Source: Inhella proteolytica
Lineage (GTDB): Bacteria > Pseudomonadota > Gammaproteobacteria > Burkholderiales > Burkholderiaceae_C
Reading direction: 5' to 3'
Assembly: GCF_016093275.1 (NCBI RefSeq)
Contig: NZ_JAEDAK010000011.1
Coordinates: 62,001 to 126,000, forward strand
Length of the DNA: 64,000 nt
The position numbers and the translations under genes are program-made. The notes below the pieces were generated by a model. That model was not told the origin of the DNA, ran no database searches, and saw only the letters and a program-made list of their open reading frames with translations. Numbering within the stretch: position 1 is the first letter of the stretch; each line of letters begins with the position of its first letter. Below are positions 44,876 through 53,617 of the stretch, in pieces.

Positions 44876-45639
44876 ACATCCTGATTGCTGACGACGAAGA
44901 CGCCCCGCGCGAACAGCTGGCCGAGGCCCTGGCGCAGGCCTGGCCCGAGGCCCGCCTCGTGGCCCAGGCCCGCCATGGCGCCGATGCCTGGGACCAGTGG
45001 CTGGAGCACGAGCCGGACGTCTGCTTTCTCGACATCCGGATGCCGGGGCTCACGGGCATCGAGGTCGCGCAGCGCATCCACGGGCGCACGCCGGTGATCT
45101 TCGTCACCGCCTATGGCGACCACGCCCTCGCGGCCTTCGACGCCGGCGCGGTGGACTACGTGCTCAAGCCGGTGGACCCGGAGCGCCTGGCGCAGGCGGT
45201 GGCACGCGTGAAGCAGCGGCTGCAAGCTCCGCCCCCCGCCGCCCAGGCCGAGGCCTTGCAAGGCCTGCTGGCCCGGCTGGCGCAGGATCTGCACCGGCCG
45301 CCCCTGCCCGAGCACATCCAGGCCAGCGTGGGCAAGGAGGTGCGGCTGATCCGCCTGGTCGATGTCATCTACTTCGAGGCCGATGCCCGCTACACCCGGG
45401 TGGTGTACCGCCACGAGGGCGAGGACGCCGACGCGCTGATCCGCACCCCGCTGAAGGACCTGCTTGCGCAGCTCGATCCGCGTGCGTTCACGCAGGTGCA
45501 CCGTTCGGTCATCGTGCGCAGCAGCGCCATGGCCAGCGCGGTGCGCGAGGACAACGGCAACATGCACCTGCGCCTGCGAGGCCGCCCCGAAAAGCTGCCG
45601 GTCTCGCGCCAGTTCCAGGCCCTGTTCAAGGGCCAGTGA
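44872..45639 (+). CDS. LytTR-family response regulator (first of two)
   Basis: 255 residues. The receiver domain has the acidic pocket IADDEDAP, phospho-acceptor D54 in CFLDIRMPGLTG and KPVD after the last strand. The LytTR DNA-binding domain (about 150-255) begins ASVGKEVRLIRLVDVIYFEA and contains FTQVHRSVIV. It partners the LytS-type kinase encoded immediately upstream. The last 14 residues (LPVSRQFQALFKGQ) are identical to those of the second regulator 1.9 kb downstream. Confidence 0.95.
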   Translation: MNILIADDEDAPREQLAEALAQAWPEARLVAQARHGADAWDQWLEHEPDVCFLDIRMPGLTGIEVAQRIHGRTPVIFVTAYGDHALAAFDAGAVDYVLKPVDPERLAQAVARVKQRLQAPPPAAQAEALQGLLARLAQDLHRPPLPEHIQASVGKEVRLIRLVDVIYFEADARYTRVVYRHEGEDADALIRTPLKDLLAQLDPRAFTQVHRSVIVRSSAMASAVREDNGNMHLRLRGRPEKLPVSRQFQALFKGQ

Positions 45640-45728
45640 TGCGCGGCGGCCCGCCATTCATGCCGGCCGCCCGTGCACCCGCCGCACCGGCCGCCGCCGC
45701 AGCGCCCCCGCTGCCTAGACTGCCGTTC

Positions 45729-46799
45729 ATGAACCCACCCGCCAAGCCCTGGTACCGCGACTGGACCCAATGGGTCTGCCCCGGGCCCAGCCGCGTCTTC
45801 ACGGCAGCCGAGCTGGCCCGTGGCGGCCAACAGCCCTGGCCGCCCGGCATCGACGGCTACATCTACGCCAACGTGCTGGTGCTGGCGCTCCTCAACATCG
45901 GCCGCATGCCGCCCTGGGCCCTGCCGCTGGGCCTGGGCGTGCTGCTCGCCCTGTGTTGGGCGGCGCTGCGCATGGCGCGGGCCATTTGGGTGCAACCCAC
46001 GCGCAAGCGCCTGAACCTGGGCATCGCCGTGGCGGCCTTCAGCTTCGGCCTGGGCGGCTTCACGCTGATGAAGACCCTGGGGCGGGACGACGCGATCCTG
46101 CCCTTCATGGGCCTGCTGGCGATGTTCGTACTGGCCACGTCGTCCTGGTGGTTCCTGAGCCTCTACCGCTCGCAGCAGATCGAGGCACGGCTGCAGGAGC
46201 TGGATGCACAGGACGAGCAATTGCGCCTCAGTCGCCGGCTCACCACCGCGCAAATCCACCCGCACTTCATCTTCAACACCCTGGCCTCGCTGACCCAGTG
46301 GGTCGAGACCCAGGACCCGCGTGCCGCCCCGCTGCTGCAGGACTTCAACGCCTACCTGCGCGCCACGCTGCCGATGTTCGAGCGCGAGGCCCAGCCGCTG
46401 CGCGAGGAGCTGGAGTTGGTGCGCCGCTACCTGGCCATCATGCAGGCGCGGCTGGGCGAGCGCCTGGCCTGGACGCTGGACCACGACCCTGCGCTGGACG
46501 AACTGCCCCTGCCCCCCGGCAGCCTGCTGACCCTGGTGGAGAACGCCATCACCCACGGCATCGAGCCGGCGCTGCGCGGAGGTCGCATCGAGATCCGGAC
46601 CCGCCGCCTGGCCGATGGCCGGGCCGAAATGAGCGTGCGCGACAGCGGCGAAGGCCCGCCCGCCGACTTCCAGGAGGGCCTGGGCCTGAGCAACACCCGC
46701 GCCCGTCTACAGGCCCTGGCCGGCCCAGTGGCCGAGCTGCGGCTTACCCCCCTGCAACCCCAGGGCTGCGAGGCCCGCATGCTGCTGCCCCTGCCATGA
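45729..46799 (+). CDS. LytS/AlgZ-type sensor histidine kinase (second of two)
   Basis: 356 residues from ATG 45729. Four membrane helices (about 40-150) are followed by the kinase domain QIHPHFIFNTLASLTQWVE with phospho-acceptor His, LVENAITHGIEPAL (N-box) and VRDSGEGPP. It is clearly paralogous to the kinase at 43700. An upstream ATG at 45639, overlapping the previous regulator stop (TGATG), would add 30 Pro/Ala-rich residues and is an alternative start. Its stop overlaps the next regulator start by 4 nt. Confidence 0.92.
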   Translation: MNPPAKPWYRDWTQWVCPGPSRVFTAAELARGGQQPWPPGIDGYIYANVLVLALLNIGRMPPWALPLGLGVLLALCWAALRMARAIWVQPTRKRLNLGIAVAAFSFGLGGFTLMKTLGRDDAILPFMGLLAMFVLATSSWWFLSLYRSQQIEARLQELDAQDEQLRLSRRLTTAQIHPHFIFNTLASLTQWVETQDPRAAPLLQDFNAYLRATLPMFEREAQPLREELELVRRYLAIMQARLGERLAWTLDHDPALDELPLPPGSLLTLVENAITHGIEPALRGGRIEIRTRRLADGRAEMSVRDSGEGPPADFQEGLGLSNTRARLQALAGPVAELRLTPLQPQGCEARMLLPLP

Positions 46800-47554
46800 C
46801 ACCCAGCGCCCGCCTGCTGATTGCCGACGACGAACAAGCCCCGCGCGAGCACCTGCGCCGCCTGCTGGCCCAGCACTGGCCCCAGGCCAAGTTGGTGGCC
46901 GAATGCGCCAATGGCGTGGACGCCTGGGACGAGGCCCTGGCCCAGGAGCCCACCATCTGCTTTCTGGATATCCGCATGCCCGGCCTGACCGGTTTGCAGG
47001 TGGCGCAGCGCCTGGGGCAGTTGTCGCAGACACCGCAGGTGGTGTTCGTCACTGCCTACAACGACCATGCGCTGGCGGCCTTCGAGGCCGGAGCGATCGA
47101 CTACCTGGTCAAGCCACTCGATGCCGAACGCCTGCAACGTGCCGTCGCGCGCGTGCAGCAGCGCCTGCAGCAGGCGGCCCCGGCACCCGATCTGCAGGCC
47201 CTGCTGCAACAACTGCTGCCACGCCGCGGCACGCCGCGTCCCATCCAGGCCAGCGTGGGCAAGGAGGTGCGGCTGATCCCGCCGGATGAGGTCGTCTACT
47301 TCGAGAGCGATGCACGCTACACGCGTGTCGTCACCGCCGACACCGAGGCCCTGATCCGCACGCCGCTGAAGGAGCTTATCGCCAGCCTGGACCCCGACCA
47401 GTTCTGGCAGGTGCACCGCTCCATCCTGGTGAACAGCCGCTGCATCGCCAGCGCGCTGCGCGTGGACGAGAACAACATGCTGCTGAGCCTGCGCGGCCGC
47501 AATGAAAAACTGCCGGTCTCCCGGCAGTTTCAAGCGCTGTTCAAGGGGCAGTAA
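46796..47554 (+). CDS. LytTR-family response regulator (second of two)
   Basis: 252 residues. The receiver domain has acidic residues in IADDEQAP, phospho-acceptor D58 in CFLDIRMPGLTG and VKPLD. The LytTR domain starts ASVGKEVRLIPPDEVVYFES, with FWQVHRSILV. It is paralogous to the regulator at 44872, with the same C-terminal 14 residues. It is paired with the kinase at 45729 and converges on the MHFG PEP-CTERM gene. Confidence 0.95.
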   Translation: MTPSARLLIADDEQAPREHLRRLLAQHWPQAKLVAECANGVDAWDEALAQEPTICFLDIRMPGLTGLQVAQRLGQLSQTPQVVFVTAYNDHALAAFEAGAIDYLVKPLDAERLQRAVARVQQRLQQAAPAPDLQALLQQLLPRRGTPRPIQASVGKEVRLIPPDEVVYFESDARYTRVVTADTEALIRTPLKELIASLDPDQFWQVHRSILVNSRCIASALRVDENNMLLSLRGRNEKLPVSRQFQALFKGQ

Positions 47555-47563
47555 GCCCCGGCT

Positions 47564-48949
47564 TCAGCGGCGACGCGCGGCCGCCAGGCCCAGCAGCCCC
47601 AGCAAGCCCAGCATCAGACCGCCCGGCTCGGGCACCTTGCCCCCCCCACCGCCGGGGGTGCCGCCAAGAGGCGGCGGGAAGGGGTCGCCCTCCGGCTTGG
47701 GAGGATCCTTCGGGTCGAAGGGAGGCGGCGGCGGCAGCGGATCGGGATCCGGGCCGAACGGCGGAGGCGGAGGTGGGGGCGGGTTGCCGCCGCCGCCGGG
47801 AGGCGTACCGCCGCCACCGCCGGGAGGCGTACCGCCGCCACCACCGGGAGGCGTGGCACCGCCACCACCGGGAGGCGTGGCACCGCCACCACCGGGAGGC
47901 GTGCCACCGCCACCACCGGGAGGCGTACCACCGCCACCACCGGGAGGCGTACCACCGCCACCACCGGGAGGCGTACCACCGCCACCACCGGGAGGCGTGC
48001 CACCGCCACCACCGGGAGGCGTACCACCGCCACCACCGGGAGGCGTGCCACCGCCACCACCGGGAGGCGAGTCGGGCGAATCCGGTGTATCCGGCTGCAA
48101 GGGCGGCAGGGGCTCGGGCTTGGGCGGCACGGGCGGGTTGGGCAGCAGCGTCGGCGGCTGCGGCACTTCAGGTGGCACCGGGCCAGGCGTAGGCGTCCCG
48201 GGCGGCAGCGGCTCGGGCGTGGGCTGCGCTTGCGAAGGCAGACGGCCCGGCATGTCCGGCTGCGGCCAAATGGTCGGCAGGGTCGGCATGCCCGGCAATG
48301 CGGGGCTGCTGGGGTCGCTGAGCTGGTTGAAGCTCGGGCTGGCGGGGACGAAACCGGTGGGCCGGCTGTGCGGGCCCAACTCAGATCCCTCAGGAGCACC
48401 GGCCAGGCTGTCGAAACTGGCGCCCGCCAGCGGCTGGTCGCCGCCCGCGCCCGGCGCTTCGAACTCGAGCGGTGCATCGCCGTCGAGCGCGGCGGCAAGC
48501 ACCATCGGCTCTTCTTCTGCCGCACCGGCAATCGGCTCCAACTGGTTGCGCACGATGCGGCTGAGGTTGCGACACACCGTCGGCACGATCAGGCAATGGC
48601 CGTCCTGGCAGTACACCAGCCCGCGCTCCTGATGCGTGTCGCTCCAGCGCTGGCGGCTCACGGTCTTGCAGACCTGGCCACTGCCGAAGTGCATGTCGCT
48701 GATGTCGGCGTTGTAAGTCGACTTGCCCAGGATGGCGCCGCGCGTGATGAGCGCGATTTCGTCGTACTCGCGCTTGGCCATGCGCGCCTTCAGCTTGGCC
48801 CGGGTGGCTTGCGGAATGTCCTGGTAGCGGTCCACGGCCGCAATCAGATCCCCGGTGAAGGGATTGGCCCCTGGACGATTCCAGGAGCAGTGCGGCAGCG
48901 TGGCGGTGGAGGTGCTGGCAGCCAGGGCCAGCGCGGCGAGGAGGGACAT
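47564..48949 (-). CDS. MHFG-type PEP-CTERM protein with long Pro/Gly-repeat region
   Basis: 461 residues. A short signal peptide (LLAALALAASTSTA) is followed by a Cys-containing N-terminal domain of about 130 residues with the motif ISDMHFGSGQVCKTVSRQRW and LVYCQDGHCLIVP. A Pro-rich spacer follows, then 12 near-identical units of eight residues (TPPGGGGG), a Pro tail and the sorting signal VPEPGGLMLGLLGLLGLAA with RRR. The MHFG domain is a recognised PEP-CTERM subgroup; its function is unknown. It should be exported and processed by an exosortase encoded elsewhere. The start was placed at the first Met of the signal peptide. Confidence 0.85.
   Translation of the reverse strand: MSLLAALALAASTSTATLPHCSWNRPGANPFTGDLIAAVDRYQDIPQATRAKLKARMAKREYDEIALITRGAILGKSTYNADISDMHFGSGQVCKTVSRQRWSDTHQERGLVYCQDGHCLIVPTVCRNLSRIVRNQLEPIAGAAEEEPMVLAAALDGDAPLEFEAPGAGGDQPLAGASFDSLAGAPEGSELGPHSRPTGFVPASPSFNQLSDPSSPALPGMPTLPTIWPQPDMPGRLPSQAQPTPEPLPPGTPTPGPVPPEVPQPPTLLPNPPVPPKPEPLPPLQPDTPDSPDSPPGGGGGTPPGGGGGTPPGGGGGTPPGGGGGTPPGGGGGTPPGGGGGTPPGGGGGTPPGGGGATPPGGGGATPPGGGGGTPPGGGGGTPPGGGGNPPPPPPPPFGPDPDPLPPPPPFDPKDPPKPEGDPFPPPLGGTPGGGGGKVPEPGGLMLGLLGLLGLAAARRR
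47792..48069 (-). repeat. 24-bp minisatellite, about 12 units, within the PEP-CTERM gene
   Basis: GGGAGGCG recurs with exactly 24-bp spacing at 47798, 47822, 47846 and onward to 48062. Units differ mainly in third codon positions (GTACC / GTGCC / GTGGC). Each encodes one TPPGGGGG unit, so the repeat number changes protein length without shifting the frame. Confidence 0.95.
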
Positions 48950-49110
48950 GGTGGCGGTGCGCGCGCCCCCGCTGGGGGGGCAATGGGAGCGGACTCTAGG
49001 GGCCGCCCTTCGCGCGAGCCGGGAACAAAGTCACACCTGCACACACTTCCCGACAATCTGCCACCTGATCGCGGGGGTGCCGTTCCGGCGCGCGCGGCAG
49101 CAGAAACGGC

Positions 49111-49136
49111 AAAAAAAAGCCCGGCAGGTGCCGGGC
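49111..49136 (-). terminator. Intrinsic terminator of the SWIB gene
   Basis: On the minus strand the stem GCCCGGCA / TGCCGGGC is followed by TTTTTTTT (49118-49111). It lies 34 nt after the SWIB-protein stop. Confidence 0.9.
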
Positions 49137-49170
49137 GCATTCAGCGAACCGGCCCGCAGGCCGGCGCGCT

Positions 49171-49590
49171 TCACTTCAGGTGACTGCTGATCAGCTTGGT
49201 CATCTCAAACATATCGGCCTTGGCCTTGCCGAAGATTTCCTTCAGCTTGGCATCGGCCACGATGACGCGCTTCTGCACGGCATCTTGCAGCTTGTTCTTC
49301 TTGATGTACTCCCACACCTTCTTGGTGATCTCGGTGCGGGGCAGCGGCTTGTCACCCACGATGGCCGCCAGCGCAGCGCTGGGGGTCAGCGCCTTCATGA
49401 AGGCGGCATTGGGAGTGCGCTTCTTTGCCGGAGCAGCGGCCTTCTTGGCCGGAGCGGCGGCCTTCTTGGCGGGTGCAGCCTTCTTGGCCGGGGCCGCCTT
49501 CTTTGCGGGAGCGGCGGCCTTCTTGGCCGGAGCCGCCTTCTTCGCGGGCGCGGCCTTCTTGGCCGGGGCCGCCTTCTTCGCAGTTGCCAT
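49171..49590 (-). CDS. SWIB/MDM2-domain protein with lysine/alanine-rich histone-H1-like tail
   Basis: 139 residues. The N-terminal ~55 residues are a repeated AKKAAPAKKAA pattern with high positive charge, like bacterial histone-H1-like tails that bind DNA. The remainder is a SWIB/MDM2 domain (LTPSAALAAIVGDKPLPRTE, VWEYIKKNKLQD, IVADAKLKEIFGK), a fold better known in eukaryotic chromatin remodelling and in Chlamydia. A nucleoid-associated role is likely. The ATG at 49590 is well supported; upstream codons are not in character. A terminator follows. Confidence 0.93.
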   Translation of the reverse strand: MATAKKAAPAKKAAPAKKAAPAKKAAAPAKKAAPAKKAAPAKKAAAPAKKAAAPAKKRTPNAAFMKALTPSAALAAIVGDKPLPRTEITKKVWEYIKKNKLQDAVQKRVIVADAKLKEIFGKAKADMFEMTKLISSHLK

Positions 49591-49695
49591 GTAATTCTCT
49601 CCGTGCGTTGAGGGGATTGCCGGGCCGGGTGAAGGTCGTGGATTCGCCTTCAAATTCTCTCTAGCACCGAGCGGCCGCAATCGTACTGCGCGCCT

Positions 49696-49720
49696 CTATG
49701 AAATTGAAAGGCTTTCATAG
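49696..49720. promoter_or_regulatory. Inverted repeat upstream of the SWIB gene
   Basis: CTATGAAA-N9-TTTCATAG is a perfect 8-bp inverted repeat in an AT-richer stretch, 106-130 nt upstream of the SWIB start. It could be an operator. No T-run follows it. Confidence 0.4.
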
Positions 49721-49771
49721 GGAAATGATGCTCAGAAACCCTTGGATGTCTGCGCGAGGTCAATCGGCCCG

Positions 49772-50731
49772 TCATCGCACCGGCAACTTCGGGGCGGTGC
49801 GCACGCTCAGCACCATGGTCACAGCCAGGATGCCGACCACCACGCCGAGCGACGCCACCACCGGGATCTTGACCAGGTCGATCAGCATCATTTTGGTGCC
49901 GATGAAGGCCAGGATCACCGCCAAGCCGTAGCTGAGCAAATGGAACTTGGCCGCCACGGCGGCGAGCAGGAAGTACATCGCCCGCAGGCCCAGGATGGCG
50001 AACACATTGCTCGTCAGCACGATGAAGGGATCGAGCGTGATGGCAAAGATGGCCGGGATGGAGTCGACAGCGAAGATCACATCGGTCACGCCCACCAGGC
50101 ACACCACCATCAGCAGCGGCGTGGCGATGCGCTTGCCGTTTTCCACGGTGAAGAACTGCTCGCCGTCAAAGCTCTTGCTGACCGGCATCAGGCGACGCAG
50201 CAACTTCAGGGCGGGGTTGTCCTCCAGGTCCGGCTCCTTGCCGGCCGCCCACCACATCTTGACGCCGGTGAGCAGCAGGAAGGCGCCGAAGACGTACAGG
50301 ATCCAGTGGAACTGCTGCAGCAACCAGCCGCCGGCCAGGATCATCAGGGTCCGCAGCACGATGGCGCCGATGATGCCGATCATCAGCACCCGCTTCTGGT
50401 AAGCCGCCGGTACCGCGAAGTAGGTGAAGATCATCAGGAAGACGAAGATGTTGTCGACCGCCAGCGACTTCTCGATCAGGTAGCCGGTGAGGAACTCCAG
50501 CGCCTTGGTGTTGGCCAGGGCCACATCGCCCGTGGTGTCCTTCACCGCCCACCAGAACAGGGCGTTGAAGGCAAAGGACACCGCCACCCAGACCACCGAC
50601 CAGCGCAGCGCTTCGCGCACGCCCACTTCGTGTGCGCCCTGCTTCTTGAGGACAACAAAGTCGATGAACAGCGCGACCAGAACGGTCGCCACGAAGAATC
50701 CCCACAGCCACAGGGGCGCAATGGTTTGCAT
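49772..50731 (-). CDS. TerC/Alx-family membrane protein (probable manganese exporter)
   Basis: 319 residues with about nine membrane helices. The TerC hallmarks are EKSLAVDNIFVFLMIF in the first half and GVTDVIFAVDSIPAIFAIT in the second, each with the conserved acidic membrane residues. Relatives such as Alx and MeeF/MeeY export or balance Mn2+. The upstream leader matches the yybP-ykoY manganese riboswitch (listed separately), which strongly supports a manganese function. ATG 50731 has a GGAG ribosome-binding site 6 nt upstream. Confidence 0.94.
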   Translation of the reverse strand: MQTIAPLWLWGFFVATVLVALFIDFVVLKKQGAHEVGVREALRWSVVWVAVSFAFNALFWWAVKDTTGDVALANTKALEFLTGYLIEKSLAVDNIFVFLMIFTYFAVPAAYQKRVLMIGIIGAIVLRTLMILAGGWLLQQFHWILYVFGAFLLLTGVKMWWAAGKEPDLEDNPALKLLRRLMPVSKSFDGEQFFTVENGKRIATPLLMVVCLVGVTDVIFAVDSIPAIFAITLDPFIVLTSNVFAILGLRAMYFLLAAVAAKFHLLSYGLAVILAFIGTKMMLIDLVKIPVVASLGVVVGILAVTMVLSVRTAPKLPVR

Positions 50732-50737
50732 GCGTCA

Positions 50738-50904
50738 CTCCAACAAGACCTGAAGCCAGCCCACCGGGGCCGGAACGATTCGAAAGGTCTTGCGGGGACG
50801 GTGATCAAGCACCGGCTGCGCGTCCCGGGTCTGCCGCGGGCAGACCGTCTTGACGGGATCGCGCCATGCCGGCTTTGCACCGGCACGTGGCTACTCCCCT
50901 CTCG
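50738..50904 (-). promoter_or_regulatory. yybP-ykoY (Mn2+) riboswitch and expression platform
   Basis: On the minus strand the aptamer runs from about 50904 to 50781. GGGGAGTAGC and GCAAGACCTTTCG are the two most conserved stretches of the class, with GTCAAGACGG between them. Helix P1 is CGAGAGG (50904-50898) with CCTTTCG (50787-50781), one G-U pair. Downstream, AGGTCTTG (50751-50744) is complementary to the aptamer segment CAAGACCT (50792-50785), overlaps the P1 strand, and sits 2 nt before the GGAG ribosome-binding site (50741-50738). The alternatives imply translational control of the TerC protein by manganese. Confidence 0.88.
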
Positions 50905-50967
50905 AAGCGGGCCGCATTGTGCCAAAGCCTCCATTGCCCACAAACAGCAGCGGGCTATGCTCGCGTG

Positions 50968-51312
50968 ATGAATTGGTTGCTGCGCTGGATCCTGCTCGCC
51001 GCTGCTCTGCTGGGCGTGGCCCATTTGTACCCGGGCGTGCAAGTGGGCAGCTTCGGCAGCGCCCTGATTGCCGCGGCTGTGCTGGGCCTCTTCAACGCCT
51101 TGCTACGGCCCTTGCTGGTGCTGCTGACCCTGCCCGTCACCCTGCTGACCCTGGGGCTGTTCCTGTTCGTCATCAACGCCGCGCTGTTCTGGTCTGCAGC
51201 GGCGGTGCTGGATGGCTTTGCGGTGCAGGGCTTCGGCGCGGCCCTGATCGGCTCGCTGATCTACAGCCTGCTTGGCCTGTTGATCGACCTGCTGCTCGCC
51301 AAACGCAGCTGA
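50968..51312 (+). CDS. Phage-holin-family / YvlD-like four-helix membrane protein
   Basis: 114 residues, almost entirely hydrophobic, with four membrane helices: about 4-22, 28-50, 55-80 and 87-110. LLTLPVTLLTLGLFLFVINAALFW is the family core (N-x-x-x-x-x-P-x-x-x-L-T-L-P-x-T-x-x-T-x-G-x-F). Despite the holin name, these proteins are common in non-phage genomes with unknown function, and no phage genes are nearby. It converges on the M48 protease gene. Confidence 0.85.
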   Translation: MNWLLRWILLAAALLGVAHLYPGVQVGSFGSALIAAAVLGLFNALLRPLLVLLTLPVTLLTLGLFLFVINAALFWSAAAVLDGFAVQGFGAALIGSLIYSLLGLLIDLLLAKRS

Positions 51313-51313
51313 G

Positions 51314-52900
51314 TCATTCCGCCTCTGGCGGTACACCGCGCGGGTAGACCTCGCGCAAGAACTGGCGGCGCTCGTACAGCAGGGCGCGCAGTCGCGCATC
51401 GATGACCGACACCTCGATCGGATCGGCGCCCGGGCCACGCGACTGACGCAATGCCGCACGCAGGCGGTCGATGGCCCCCACCGTGTCACCCCGCGCGGCG
51501 TGCGCCTCCGCATGCGCACGCAAGGCGCGCAGGGCTTGACCCTGCAGCTCCCACAGCCGCGCCGCACGCGCCCAGGCACCCGCATCGCGAGGCTGCAGGG
51601 CCAAGTGGGTCTGCAAGGCCTCCAAGGCCGCGGCTCGTTGCTCGGCCGGAGCGCCGGCCGCCGCCGCGGCCTGGGCGCGCAGTTTCAGCAGCACCGGGTC
51701 ACGTTCGGCCACCCAGGGCTGGAGCAGGGCCAGCGCGGCCGCGCCATCCTCGGTCAGCGCCGCACCTTCGGCTTGCAGCAGCACGAGCAGACGCTCCGCG
51801 CCCGCACGTTCGGCCTCAGGCAATTCCGCCAGGCTGCGCCGCGCCGCCTGCACGGCGGCGTCGCCGCGAGCGCGCTGCCGCAACTTGTAGGCGGCCAGCG
51901 CCGCGCTGTAGCGCGCAGCCAATTGGGGCAGCACACCCGGCTCTCGCCCGCCGGCATCCAGCGCAGCAGCCTGTTGCAGCGCCTCGGCGCGCTCATCCAT
52001 CAGCACCCGGGCGCGGGCCGCCATCAGGGTGTGTTCCGCCACGCCCGCGGGCTGGGCGGTGCTGGCCTCCATGCTGACGCGCTGGCGCGCCTCGCCCACC
52101 CGTTCGCTGTTCAGCGGGTGGGTGCGCAAATAGGGAAAGGCACCCGAGTCCATCAGGCGCGTGGCCTGATCCAGGCGCTCGAACATGCGCACCATGCCCT
52201 GCGGCACATAGCCCGCGCCGCTGAGCACGGCGTGCCCCACGCGGTCGGCCTCGCGCTCCATGTCCCGCGAGAACGAAAGGCGCTGGCGCTGCGCTTCCGT
52301 CTGAGCGGCAGACATCACGCCCAGGCCGACATCCGTACTGCCCGTCTTCGCCGCGGCCAGCACGCCGAGCAAGGTGCCCAGGATGGTGATGGCAGTGTTC
52401 TTGCCCTCGCCCGCGATGCCGCGTGCGATGTGGCGTTGCGTGACGTGCGACAGCTCATGCGCCATCACGGACGCCAGCTCGTCGCGCTGGCCCGTCATCG
52501 CGATCAGGCCAAGATTGAAAACGAAGTACCCCCCCGGCCAGGCCGACGCATTGATGACACGCTCACGGACCAGCAGGGTTTCCCACGCAAAGCGCTCCCA
52601 CAGCTCGTCACTGATATGGCCCTGCTGGCGCGCGGACTGGATCAGCGGCTGCCAGAGGCGCTCCACATAGTCCTGCAGCAGGGGGTCGTCGAGCACGGAA
52701 GGGTCCGAACGCGCCTGCGACATGATCCAGTCGCCATAGCGACGCTCTTCGCCCAGGCCAACCTGCTCGGAGACGGAGTCTCCGAGCGTGGGGAGCTGAA
52801 TCGGATTGCTGCGGGGCGCCTCGGCATGACCATTCAGGCTCAGCAGGCACAGGGCAAGGGCCAGCGGACGCAGGCCTGAAGGCATGGGGACAGATCTCAT
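51314..52900 (-). CDS. M48-family periplasmic metalloprotease (BepA/YfgC-like)
   Basis: 528 residues. The signal peptide is [19 protein letters not shown]. The protease domain has [13 protein letters not shown] (HExxH, residues 148-152) and the third zinc ligand in [18 protein letters not shown]-terminal region of about 250 residues is helical with tetratricopeptide-like repeats. BepA relatives survey and repair outer-membrane proteins, notably LptD. The start could be ATG 52900 or 52885; both give a usable signal peptide. Confidence 0.92.
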   Translation of the reverse strand: MRSVPMPSGLRPLALALCLLSLNGHAEAPRSNPIQLPTLGDSVSEQVGLGEERRYGDWIMSQARSDPSVLDDPLLQDYVERLWQPLIQSARQQGHISDELWERFAWETLLVRERVINASAWPGGYFVFNLGLIAMTGQRDELASVMAHELSHVTQRHIARGIAGEGKNTAITILGTLLGVLAAAKTGSTDVGLGVMSAAQTEAQRQRLSFSRDMEREADRVGHAVLSGAGYVPQGMVRMFERLDQATRLMDSGAFPYLRTHPLNSERVGEARQRVSMEASTAQPAGVAEHTLMAARARVLMDERAEALQQAAALDAGGREPGVLPQLAARYSAALAAYKLRQRARGDAAVQAARRSLAELPEAERAGAERLLVLLQAEGAALTEDGAAALALLQPWVAERDPVLLKLRAQAAAAAGAPAEQRAAALEALQTHLALQPRDAGAWARAARLWELQGQALRALRAHAEAHAARGDTVGAIDRLRAALRQSRGPGADPIEVSVIDARLRALLYERRQFLREVYPRGVPPEAE

Positions 52901-52986
52901 GGCAGCAGCAACGCGGGCGTGACCGAAGCGGCCGACGCGACCGTCCTATCATCGCCGCCCCTTGTTGCTGTCTCATTTCTCCGGCC

Positions 52987-53529
52987 ATGAGCAATCCGCT
53001 GACGCACTTCGATGCCCAAGGCCAAGCCCATATGGTGGACGTGGCCGGCAAGGGAGCCACTCACCGTGTGGCACGGGCGTCCGGGGTGATCCGCATGCAG
53101 CCTGCCACCTTCACCCTGATCGCCCAGGGTCAGGCCGCCAAGGGTGATGTGTTGGGCGTTGCCCGGATTGCCGCGATCCAGGGGGCCAAGCGCTGCGCGG
53201 ATCTGGTACCACTCTGCCACCCTCTGCCACTGACGCGGGTCGCGGTCGAGTTTGAGTTGGATGCAACAGCAAGCCTGGTGCGCTGCGACGCGCAGGTCGA
53301 GACGGTCGGCCGCACGGGTGTCGAGATGGAGGCCTTGTGCGCGGTGCAGATCGGGCTGTTGACTATCTATGACATGTGCAAGGCGGTTGATCGGGGGATG
53401 GTGATCGATGCCGTGAAGGTGTTGGAGAAGCGCGGGGGGAAGTCTGGCGATTGGAAAGGAGAGTCGGTCACCCCGGCAGCGGGAGCAGTTGAAGTCGTGC
53501 GCAGCGGATGCGCCCCTTACCCTGATTGA
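52987..53529 (+). CDS. moaC: Cyclic pyranopterin monophosphate synthase MoaC
   Basis: 180 residues. MoaC converts the MoaA product into cyclic pyranopterin monophosphate, the second step of molybdenum cofactor synthesis. Signatures are [13 protein letters not shown] at the start, [20 protein letters not shown] in the centre with the conserved Cys-His, [20 protein letters not shown] and the C-terminal [10 protein letters not shown] with the catalytic Asp. The C-terminus is extended by about 20 residues. It is divergent from the M48 protease gene, with 86 bp between them. Other moa genes are not in the window. Confidence 0.96.
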   Translation: MSNPLTHFDAQGQAHMVDVAGKGATHRVARASGVIRMQPATFTLIAQGQAAKGDVLGVARIAAIQGAKRCADLVPLCHPLPLTRVAVEFELDATASLVRCDAQVETVGRTGVEMEALCAVQIGLLTIYDMCKAVDRGMVIDAVKVLEKRGGKSGDWKGESVTPAAGAVEVVRSGCAPYPD

Positions 53530-53617
53530 CATTGGAAACCGTGCCCGGCTGCGTCAGGAGGTCAGCAAGCTGGCCTAGGCCCCAAAAAAGAAACCTCTTC
53601 GCTCGCCAACCGAAAGC
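53530..53617. other. Junction between moaC and the lower-GC surface cluster
   Basis: 88 bp with a marked drop in GC towards the right (CCCCAAAAAAGAAACCTC). No terminator hairpin or attachment-site repeat was found. It marks the left edge of the compositionally different block 53.6-60.6 kb. Confidence 0.5.

Noticed and set aside
47792-48069. CRISPR-like appearance of regularly spaced repeats
   Set aside because: The 24-bp units are contiguous, coding and lack unique spacers; this is a minisatellite within a gene.
49696-49720. OxyR-type binding site upstream of the SWIB gene
   Set aside because: The inverted repeat has CTAT and ATAG at its ends, but in the wrong orientation and spacing for the OxyR consensus; kept only as an unnamed inverted repeat.
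50968-51312. Prophage remnant suggested by the phage-holin family name
   Set aside because: No other phage-type gene is nearby, and this membrane-protein family is widespread outside phages.
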